Source of the DNA: Cyrtodaria siliqua | Lineage: Eukaryota > Mollusca > Bivalvia > Adapedonta > Hiatellidae | Direction of reading: 5' to 3' | Length of the DNA: 64,000 nucleotides | Assembly: GCA_037043455.1 (NCBI GenBank) | Contig: JAWPHD010010270.1 | Coordinates: forward strand, 31,453-95,452 | Shown: positions 54,230 to 64,000 of the stretch, in pieces | How positions within the stretch are numbered: position 1 is the stretch's first letter | How the letters are laid out: each line of letters opens with the position of its first letter | Notes under the pieces: model-generated | The model's input: the letters and a program-made list of their open reading frames with translations, nothing else | What the model was told of the DNA's origin: nothing | Database searches by the model: none | Made by a program: the position numbers and the translations under genes

Positions 54230-57200
54230 ATAAATAGTAATAAGTGTATTTATAGTAACAGTGTATTTATAGTAACATAAAGGCCTATAAATAGTAACAA
54301 CAACTTAAAATGGTAGTATTTATACACCTAATGTTTTAAATTTTTGTTTTACCACTATGCCACTACCCTAAAATGTACAAGTTTTCATAGTTTAAAGTCA
54401 GGAAACTTCATATTTATTTTTAACTACGGGTTTAAGTTCATCATGTTTGTATTTTGTTTTAGAGATTAAATGTAACTTTCAATGAGTCATCGAAAAATAA
54501 ATACATTCATTCAGCTGCTCTTGTTTTCGATCCTTGCGACCTAGAAGACTTAGTGCCTACAGATCTCAAGAGCTATTTTATTTCAAAAATGCTCAATTTC
54601 CGTTACCAGGATACGAGCCACTGACCATATCTATTATATCCCGGCTGCAGATTAAGGACGCTCTATGTCCTCAGATTTCTCACAGCAGGCTCAAGTTGTC
54701 ACAGAAGGAGACATTACTGACGGCTTAGACATGTTTACTATGAAGGCTGCATAGTTTTTAAAGTGTTTTATGGGGCTCTGTATTTGCACCTATGAATCGG
54801 AAATAGTTCTCAAATGTCAATTTTATTTTAATGTCTAGAACTTAAAAACATATTTTTCTAATTCCCATGAAAAATAAACACAATATATATAAACTATTAT
54901 ACTGGAGGACTTTAAAAACAACTCAGTATAGTTTCAATAATTCATACATGCAACTTTTATACTAACGTCATGATAGCCGTTGTATATCACATATTCAGAA
55001 CTGGTTTTTCACAATAATCAATTTTGAAAATGAAATGATTTTTACTCACAAATGATTCTGAAATAAGATTACGGTATAATCTTTGTTTATTTTCAGTGAG
55101 GCGTTTTTAAAGTCCTTGAGTTTATTTTGAACAAAATAATAATAATAATAATACAAAAACTTTTTTTCTTTCTTTTTTTAATAATAGTTCCAGTGATAAT
55201 TTAGATACAATGTTTTTGACTGATTTGTGTCTCAGTTTAACATGCAGCTGATTTTATTCCTCTTTCTTTGGATTCACATAAAACATAGAGCCATAAATGC
55301 AAGCCACCACCTACAGTTCAGTCTGTTAGAAAACAGTAACCCAATTAGCTGAAGCTGTCTGCCAATTAACGAACAAGACATGTGACAGTGAAAACCATCG
55401 ATCCAGACACCGGCATTATGTAAACTCATGTCTGGTATTGGAACTGTCACGTCACTGCAGACGTCGGTAAAGTCGGTAAAAATGATGCCATATTGTAGGG
55501 ATTGGAACTAAGAGATATATAATCAATTTGTCAACAAAGACGAGAAAAACATTCATGATAAAACTGATAAGTACTTTCACCTTTTGAGTTTTAACCGATA
55601 TTGTACAGTGACAGAAAATTGGATAGTGTAAACTGTAATCACTAATATGAATGAATGAAATGGGGTATTAACGTCGCGTTAACACATTATATTGGGTTAT
55701 ATTGAGACAGTAACCTCAGAGGGAGATGAGATATATTGGGTTGTATTGAGACAGTAACCTCAGAGGGAGATGAGATATATTGGGTTGTATTGAGACAGTA
55801 ACCTCAGAGGGAGATGAGATAAAGGGTGAATATGAAAGTTATGACATCCCATTATACTACGAGGTTATTTAACAGTGTTGCGTACAATACAGAATTCTAT
55901 TGGACGAGTACCCAGCAGACAGAATCCATATTTGGACGAGGCGAATCCATATTTGGACAAAGCAAATTAAATTCAGTATTGTACTCAACGCTTTTAAATG
56001 ACCTCTTTATTTCACATCTCACTAATCTAACCAAACATTGTACATTTGAATTCCAACTTGATATGCAGACCTGTGCTTAATTGAACAAAGTAAAAACAAT
56101 ACATTTTCAACATTTATTAACGGTGCAAAACATAATTTGAAAAAGACATGTACAGTATCAAAACAGTACTGTTTCAATTCGATTTCAATTCAAAGAACGT
56201 TGTGCGGTAAATCATGAGAGACTCCTTGATTGTTACTGTTAGAGTTATCTTCTCATAGTACATATACGGAATATGGATTTTTTGGACTCCACATTTTTTT
56301 TTTTTTGAGTACAATTATAGTGGAAATATAGGATTGTCACATGGGTAAAAAGACAGAAAGAGATTGGTTAGATATATACAGGTGTGAAATACTAGGTTAT
56401 ATTGGGACAGCAACCTCAGAGGGAGATGAGGGATGGAAGTTATGAAAGTAACCATTAGGACAGTTAAGCATGAACTTTTTTCCAGAATAAAGAAAATGAA
56501 GATCATTCATTTGATGAATATTTCAAAGATGAATGCTTGTCGAAGAAGTAAAAATGATCGTATGTAATCCTAATATGTATAGTCCACCAGTCAATTCTAG
56601 CACACTATTAAGTATTTTCGGTAGTGTGCATAATAGTTATAATTATGTACATGGTAATGATGCGCCTCCTACGTTTTTCGTACAAGATTAGCAACAGATA
56701 GTTAAGATAATGACAAAAATATTTTCATACAGAAGCTGCCACGACCCAGTACCATCAACATTCACCATGTTAAACAATTATTTTTGACTACAAAACCCGT
56801 TTTATATACCTTTTCCCTCTTATTTTTCCATTTCTATTTATGAAAGGAAAATAAAGGACGCCTCAGCCATTTTGTATTTGATCTATACCCAAATCTGTTA
56901 ATGAAACAGATCTGCCTCAATATATTATTATATCGCAAACAATAACAATGTACAGATATTTGTTTTATTCTATCAAAATCAAACTAAAAGTAAATTCCAA
57001 ATGTACATTTATTTTGCCGTTTTAAAGAGGGGTACTAAATTTCTAGAAGAAAAATGTTCCAAATATGATAAAAAAAATACTGTGTAAGCACCATGTTGTT
57101 CAGGTATTAACCCTTAACCCCTACATATACATAACGGACGGTTCTTTCTTTGAATTAAGACCATTCCATTTATGTGACAAAGGGGTGTTTTAAGGGAAAT

Positions 57201-57620
57201 GGACGCAAAGGCTATTATAGTCGTGCTTAGCGGGTTAAGGGTTTAAGGGGTTGATGCACTATTTTCAAACATAATTTATTTAAAAGGGCTCTGAATGTTG
57301 TGACACAATTTAAAATGTCAATTAAATCTGAATCATGATTTCATTTAAAAAATAAACATGGCCAAACCTGTTTAAGAGTACCTGTTTTAAGAGAACACTT
57401 GCTATAAAAGACCACCATTTTATTTCCCAACTGTACTATTTTAATTTAAAATGAACCTGTATTAACAGACCAACTGTGTTAAGACACCAATTAAGTGGTC
57501 TCTAAAAACAGTTTAGACTATATGGTCATATATATGACAAATGAAATGGTAAGAACAGTTATCAGATACTGGTAACTTCAGTTAACATCTGATTACCCCC
57601 AGTGAAGTGACATGACTTAC
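54230..57620. other. Intron of the protocadherin-like gene
   Basis: Holds a roughly 50-bp tandem repeat at 55689-55818 ('gagacagtaacctcagaggg' three times, with a stray copy at 56403-56430). A small 'gaatccatatttggac' duplication lies at 55922-55958. A solo end of the TTAA palindromic MITE lies at 57246. A 'cagacc/agagaccacc' repeat fragment lies at 57361-57525. No exon was found. Confidence 0.5.
57246..57300 (+). mobile_element. Solo end of the palindromic TTAA MITE
   Basis: 'ttaaggggttgatgcacta', then 'ttttcaaaca' and 'aagggctctga', match the terminus of the element at 3196-3705. The rest of the element is missing. Confidence 0.7.
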
Positions 57621-57776
57621 CAGTTGCACCTCAGGGTGTTCTAGAAACTTGGCTTGTGATTGGCTGAATGGTTGTGATGCTGATGCACGGAGGATGCTGG
57701 TTGGACAGTTGCCAGACTGGTCCTCTATTTCCTCAGGCATATCAGTCAGTGTCGTCTGCCTGCTGGGCATCATATT
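57621..57776 (-). CDS. Protocadherin-like protein, internal cytoplasmic exon
   Basis: The acceptor is ...ttcatccatttcag|AATATG and the donor CAACTG|GTAAGT, a consensus donor. The exon is 156 bases, 52 codons, phase 0/0. It reads NMMPSRQTTLTDMPEEIEDQ, then SGNCPTSILRASASQPFSQS, then QAKFLEHPEVQL. It is acidic and Ser/Gln-rich with no transmembrane segment, consistent with a cytoplasmic tail. No domain beyond its place in the chain is recognised. Confidence 0.8.
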
Positions 57777-60700
57777 CTGAAATGGATGAAACCTACAGTT
57801 AAGGGTGGAATTTATCAATTTCAGTTCATTTGCATGTTCTGTCTATTACAGAACTTTGTCTTTTGCAATGTGCAAAGCATGCTGTGTTGAGGTTATACTG
57901 GCTTGTATAATATGTTTAGTTTATTTGTTTAACAACCTATAAAATTTACAAATAATATTATTTTAAAGTTTATTGGTTTAAGAGGGGCTATCAGTATCAG
58001 TTTGTGAATAAGATACAAGAAAACAAGTATAAATGCTAGTGGACTATCATATCAGTGGACAGGCAATGATCGACAAGACATCAAAAAGCTGTTATTTGTC
58101 TTGACACATTTCTCTCTCTACCATCCGATTGTTTACATTCTCAAGAAGACCAATTGCGGCTTTGAGATTCTGTTGAGATAATTTAGGTACAAATATTTGT
58201 CCAATAATGGGCATGTTTGTACAAACTTGAGTGATCCTGGGTCGCTAAACTCCCTAACCTGCCGTTTACTACTGAAAACTTCAACAATAAGTCGGAGAGT
58301 GTCCTGTTGGCTTTACTCAAAGGAATACCAGAATGTTATTAAAAGTACCGTGCTGTTCCTACTGAAAGGACACCATGTACAGTAACAAGTTATAATACTC
58401 TTATTTATTCTAAAACTAGATACAAACAATTATTGTCGATATTTTAAATGCCCTTAACAATTATATTTACAAGAAACTGCATAAAGAGACCTCCAGGTAG
58501 TGCATTTTAGTTTTTATGTGGCTGAATTTTGTGAACCCATCATTTCTTTCCCAGGTCACCGAATAAAGTATGACTCAACTCTTGTTTAAATGACACAATT
58601 ATAGTGTTGTTTAATGGATATAATCAGCGTATAATCAACATAAATTAAGAGAGCACAGCCAAGTTCAAATGAGTTTGACCATCATTTAAGACAAGCATGT
58701 AAAATATACATGTTCAGGGCTCACTGCAAGACTGCTGGATCTCATACTTTGTCAATATACAGTTACTCTAGTTTTGCTTTCACCCCTCAATATCAATATC
58801 AATAAAAAACAGTTTACCATCTTCCCCCCTCCATTTGCAGCTATTTAATTAACATGGGTGTTAGCGAGTCTATTTTAAAGGATTCATAATTGTCCCGCAC
58901 TTATATTTAAAAGTTAATTAATCATAGTCCATTTAAAAAAATTCATTATTTCAACGTACTTATGTTAAAAGGTTAATTAATCATAAAACTGATGAGCTCA
59001 TTAATGAATGCATGAATGAATGAAGTATCAAACACAATCAAGTCCGAGATAATTATGCTTCTTAAGTTGTACCCAATGACTCTATTGATACCATTAAGAC
59101 AGAAACTCCTACTTAAGTATTCATAATTATAACACATGACGGAGATCTAGTGCATCATACTAAATGAACTGAATCAATGATCATTATGCAAATATGACAA
59201 AAACATTCGGTGCTCAAGCCTAAAAAATACATCCTGTTAAAATATTAATTAATTATTTGTCATCAACATTTTTCTTTTTACATTTATGGTAATCATTATC
59301 CTCCAACATTTCTAGAACTTTGAGTTATATAATGTTGACGTTAAAATTGCTCAGGAAATCGGATAGCTTCATACGAATTCTTGTAAAATATTAGACGTGT
59401 CACATGACATTCTTATCTATTTTTAGTTGGATGGATAGTGATACAAAATCAGAAAATGCTAGTAGTGAAAATGCAAGTTTTTGTATTCCATTGCTAGAAA
59501 ATGAAGGTACTAGGTATATACTATTGCTAGGTATATAATGAAACAAAATATCAAAAAACATTTATGAAATCAAATGTGAAAATAAATCCTAACTTTGACA
59601 GGTGCTTAGCACTTGTCAATATCACAAACTTTGTTTTCATATTTAAATTTCAAATCAAGGCAAATGCAACTTTTGATTATCATAATAATTATCACAGAAC
59701 AATAGATACAAGACCTCCATCAATCTCCGGGCGAACATCTTAATTATAAAAACTAATAACAGATCCCTTTGAGACAAATAATATGCTAATTAGCATAAAG
59801 TATTTTTGATGAATTAATATTAATATTATTCAGGCCTCAGGTGTTGTTTGCAGCCACCGATGATTTTTAGGGTGATATATCGATAAAATGATTTTCAAAG
59901 CATTGAAATAAAAAGGAAACAAAAATGATTTGTCGATTTTATGAAAAGTAAGACAGTATTTTCTGAGTAATTGTTATACAAAATTTAAGACTGATTTATT
60001 ATGACAGAATGATAAAAATTCGCAAAAATAATGCGTGATAATAACTTGCTTTTTTTAAAAAATAAAATAAAGTAGAACCATGGAAGCTACACTGGTATAT
60101 TTTAAGTCTTCTGCACAACTATAAAACCAGTGGCGTAGCTGCCTATAGGCACTTTAGGCACGTGCATACACATTGTCCCAAAAAATAAAAAAATAAAAAT
60201 ATGCCAAAAAATGCAATAAAAACGGAGGGGTGTAGGGGTATGGTCAGTTAATACCAATTTTTACTCGTGGTCTTTTCAGAAAAAAGTCAAACTGTTTTCG
60301 CTCGCGGTCTTTTGGAACCAAACACACCTTGATTGTGAAAAATTTCGAAATATTTTCAGAAAGCAAGTATTCATATTAATATGTGTTATTTTGTAATGTT
60401 CCGATATTTTTGTTGGGAAATCGCAAATTAAAAAAGCTTGGAGAATGATTAACGCGGGTTAAAAACATATTGTTTGCTGCTTAAAATACCGTCGGTATTT
60501 GGCTTCCATCTAAACAAATATTTCATGCCCCCGGACCCCACTAGACCTTGTGCCTACGCTCTGATTTAGGCACAGCTACGCCCCTGAAAACCATATCTGA
60601 AAAGCATATCTGAAACCAGATCTGCAGGAACATTTTATTTTAAATAAAATAGAGACAATAGACTATCATCCTTGATTTTATTGCACTTGTGTTTTTTCCA

Positions 60701-63700
60701 ATTATTGTTGGCAACTGCTTTGTTTAATTGATGGGTTAGTTGTCCTAACAGTAACACTCCGGGTTTGCACTAGCCATCTCATTAAGGTGATGATTAATCG
60801 AGTCAAGCTTTTGTTTAGTCATCACGGCTAGTTGATCATGTGATATATCGATAATTACATTACGGAAGTTTTTTGAAAATCATTCTCGCTTTTTTCGTTT
60901 TTAGTAATTTTGAGTGAAAACACTTTTTTTGGAATGCTTATTTATTTCTAAGTGTTTAATGTTGTTGTTTTTTTTGTTTGTTTTTTATCAGTTTAATATT
61001 ATATGACTCATTCTATCAAAATGATTTCAATTTTTTAAACTGTGGGCTTATTAATCTAATACCATAACCAATTGGGGTGACACAGAATTTTATATTAATA
61101 GACGGGAATCAAAACGACTGAAATATGATTCTGAAAGTGAATAAAAGGGTCAAAATTATTCAGGAAGAGTGATAAAATGCAAAATACTTTTGGGAGGTGC
61201 TGAAGCTGAAAAATGTCTGAAAGTTGAAAAATTAGACGTCGTCATATTCCTCTTCAAATAATTACCATATTTAAAATATAAGACTGCAGAACTGTACCAG
61301 GCGGTTGAATAATGACGGAAAAACAATTATTTAAACTTCTGCAAAGCTTTAAATTTACAAGTTAACAAAGCTTTGCTGATGTTATACACAAACATTAATA
61401 ACTAATTACTAATATAACAAAAACAAAACATTCCTTACTCATCGGAGATGAGATACGCCAAAAACCATAAAATGTTATCATCCATCGTTGTATGTATATG
61501 AACGAATAGACAATAAGGAACATAGACAAAACGTTACAGTGTTTTCCTTGTCCACATGACATGTAAAGGGAAGATAACATACTTGACACATTTGTTTTGT
61601 CATCGGCGTTTGTGTCTTTATGACGATTTCGTTACATCTGATAGAAGACTTAAGACCCCCTGCCCCCTCATTGTGGATCATGATGACATACGTAAACTAA
61701 ACTTATATGAGAAATATATTGCAAGTATTATGTACTGCAGTAAAAAGACTGGACTATTTATAAATGACAAATCCAAATCACAAGAATTGAACTGAATTGT
61801 TAAAAGGCTCGTCACCACATTATTATAGGCTATTTTACGCATCTGCAGGGAGCCTGGAGGGATACCTAGGAATCCGTGAACCCTGCCCCACTCTTACTAT
61901 CAAATAGATACTTAAGTGAGGTTCTTTAAAATATTTAAAGACTAAGACTCAAATCAGTAGAAGAGCCACAGCTAGTAAAAGAAACTAGGAGACAAAGACA
62001 TCAAATCAAAGGAAATTCAGTATTTGCATAAAATCCTCATTGTGAAATCTTGCTACATGTTCTGGTGGCTTTTATTACTTAATAAACTATTTTCTAATTT
62101 TATTTTTTGTATTAATTACATAATTTTATCTTCATTTTTTTAAAATCTGGATGGAAATTTAAATAGATCAATTTTGATCTTTGAAAGAAGAAAACCACTT
62201 TCATCAGGATTTTTTTCTCTGATCTTACTACACCATAACTACACAATTTTACTTAAGAGGAAAATGCTTGTAAACTTGAAAGGAATAACTCTGCACAACT
62301 GATTTGGTGACTGAGAGGGATTAACCCAAAAAAGCAAGAGTTCATTTCTAACACAAAGATTTCAAACCAAAAAATCAAGAGGCAATTTTTTTCCACAAAG
62401 ATTCTGATGTACAATTTCGAGCAGGCATTGCAAGTGTATACGTCGACTAACTTTTGTTGTTTAATGTAGCGATAGGAGTTTATCTTGCGGAGTGTATCGA
62501 AATACTTAAGATTTGTTAACAAAGTATCCTATTCCACTGCGTCCATTTGTGGTGTAATGATGATTTCCCGGGCAGATAAAGCGTAACCTCAACCCTATCC
62601 ATTGTGAAAGCCACATCAATAACCTCCATTCAAAAGTAACGCTTTAGCCATCACTTGCGTAATTACCGGTTAGGGTGGGCAGTGGGCCGAGAATGGGTTT
62701 GAATGACTTGAAAAAACTGTTACAGTTTCGAAAGCAGTCCGTGATTAGTTCAAATAAATTAACAGTTTTCTATGGAACAATGTCGTACCCGCTTTTAAAA
62801 TCATCACACCACCTAGATGCTAAGTCACATTTACATGAAGAACCAGGTATTCATTGTTATTGTTTCATTAAAGACTGTTTAGATCAATTCAAAGATTCTC
62901 TCCGCAAATAGTAAAGAAAATACTGAACTATTATCGCTTATATCTTTTTTTGTGCTACCATATTGAATATACAGCAGACCAAGCTCGATTGATTTTCAAA
63001 GACCCGTGAACACCGACTCTTTTATGCATGTTCAGAACACGACTCGACACCCTATCACGTCTCAGTGATACGGATCAATTTTTAATCAAGCGTTTCATCC
63101 CACTGATCAAACCGATTATTATTTGTAAACAATATTTTTGTCTTAATCGTACGACACAGAACTAGCCGCGCTCTATCTTTTAAGATCATCTAAGACTCTG
63201 TGGTTGGCTTTTATGTCTTTTTTTAAATAAGTTGTTAACTTAAAGACTGCTTCGAGGAGTTCAGGTCGTTGAAAGATTCAATTACATATAATAACCCTTT
63301 TCAGCTCATTATGAAATAGAATATCCTTTAAAATATCCAAATCAACGCAAAACTGTTGTAATTATATATAAATGAAGAACAAGATACAATAATTTTGCAT
63401 TGACGTCCACAAGTTATCTTTGAATTGTCTTTGTCATGTTGCAGATTTAAAAATGAAGTATTTAAAAAACGATTATTTTACATAAATGTTTGCTACATTA
63501 ATTAATTCTTCATTTACTGTATTTAAGGAACTTAGGGTGTTTGTTTAGCAGTGAACATTTCTGGTTTTAAACTCTTTTTAAGTTATGATTTTTAACTCAA
63601 TTTTAAAGAATTCAGTTTGAAAACTGAGTTTAGATAACAAATAATTTATGATACAATTTTTTTTTTATTGAACCTTAGTTATATTATGTGTTTTGAAAAA

Positions 63701-63852
63701 AGTTGTAGAAGAAAATCTGAAGAATTCATTTAGAAAAATGCATCAGCTATGATTTTAAACATTTCTTTTAACTATTGATAGAAAGTTGTGACAAAATTAT
63801 TTTTGTAAACGACAGTTATTTTATATTATCAAGAAGTATGTTGAGTACAAAC
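57777..63852. other. Long intron of the protocadherin-like gene
   Basis: About 6 kb, AT-rich. It contains the hAT-like element at 60128. A pair of 'gttaattaatcata' repeats lies at 58910-58985. A few ORFs on the opposite strand (58197, 61556, 62675) are not supported as genes. Confidence 0.55.
60128..60588. mobile_element. hAT-like non-autonomous element
   Basis: The inverted ends CAGTGGCGTAGCTGCC and GGCACAGCTACGCCCCTG are the 'CAGGGGCGTAGCT' type. Flanks share aaaacca on both sides (left 60123-60129, right 60587-60593), close to the 8-bp duplication expected of hAT elements. About 460 bp, no transposase. It is inside the protocadherin-like gene's long intron. Confidence 0.7.
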
Positions 63853-64000
63853 CTTATCTTTTGACGTGAGCATTTTGAAATCATTGCTGCTAAAACTGTC
63901 CCCTTCGTCCAGCGAGAAGCTCACTTCCTTTGGTTTCTTCGGCTGGATTGCTTCTGGGTAAACTCTATCATTCCCCAGCTGCTGAGTGGCACCACCTTTT
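63853..64000 (-). CDS. Protocadherin-like protein, cytoplasmic exon (partial at window edge)
   Basis: The donor is GATAAG|GTTTGT, phase 0. The frame reads KGGATQQLGNDRVYPEAIQP, then KKPKEVSFSLDEGDSFSSND, then FKMLTSKDK, continuing beyond base 64000. KPKEVSFSLDEGD followed by acidic and Ser residues resembles the membrane-distal tail segments of protocadherins. The transmembrane segment and cadherin repeats would be further right, outside the window. Confidence 0.75.

Noticed and set aside
62675..62911. Plus ORF MGLNDLKKLLQFRKQSVISS... inside the protocadherin-like intron
   Set aside because: It looks somewhat protein-like but has no acceptor, partner exon or recognisable family; left as unsupported.

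Overview
This is a eukaryotic, AT-rich, repeat-dense window, most likely from a bivalve mollusc. Support comes from introns with GT/AG borders, a COMMD6-type gene and a protocadherin-like gene with long introns, tRNA-derived SINEs, many MITEs, mariner-type inverted repeats, and 'GACGGACGG' and CATCCATC repeat styles that I associate with bivalve genomes. No bacterial genes, operons or CRISPR arrays are present. Species assignment is inference.

Genes. (1) Plus strand, about 1.6-6.7 kb: the 3' exons of COMMD6, a Commander/CCC-complex subunit, with exons at 4847-4900, 6079-6231 and 6485-6535 plus a probable upstream exon at 1579-1656. (2) Minus strand, 28863 down to 25261: a previously unlabelled three-exon gene for a protein of about 205 aa. 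It has compatible splice phases, a perfect TGACGTCA site upstream and clustered AATAAA signals just after the stop. I do not recognise the family. (3) Minus strand, 64000 down to 52213: the last four coding exons of a protocadherin-like cytoplasmic tail. Phases are fully compatible, and the tail carries a DSGKGGS motif, an SH3-type proline motif and a polyadenylation signal. A few weaker exon candidates (13361-13421, 38431-38594, 38664-38858) are given at low confidence.

Repeats make up most of the rest. There is a mariner transposase fragment at 1-307 and a family of TTAA-flanked inverted-repeat elements starting AGGGACAC (3964, 5700, 9902, 49968, 52910). A second TTAA-flanked, almost fully palindromic element lies at 3196-3705. 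Two mariner-type non-autonomous elements (17.1-18.05 kb and 44.07-45.11 kb), a Tc1-like MITE (19.77 kb) and an hAT-like element (60.13 kb) follow. Foldback structures sit at 16.2, 20.7, 28.05, 29.8 and 36.4 kb. Two tRNA-derived SINE families are present. Large tandem arrays occur at 21.2-24.15 kb (18-bp unit), 32.84-35.47 kb (29-bp unit) and 47.1-48.95 kb (about 130-170-bp units).

The most interesting signals are: the 18-bp array, whose variation is almost entirely synonymous in one minus-strand frame (Glu-Gly-Glu-Ala-His-Tyr) that has no Met, so ATG-based ORF calling misses it; the orphan three-exon gene with a stop codon a few bases past a weak donor; the tRNA-like promoter inside a TTAA element; a tandem duplication that copied a COMMD6 splice donor; and the nested palindromes. 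None of the three genes is complete beyond doubt, and no expression or homology search was possible.
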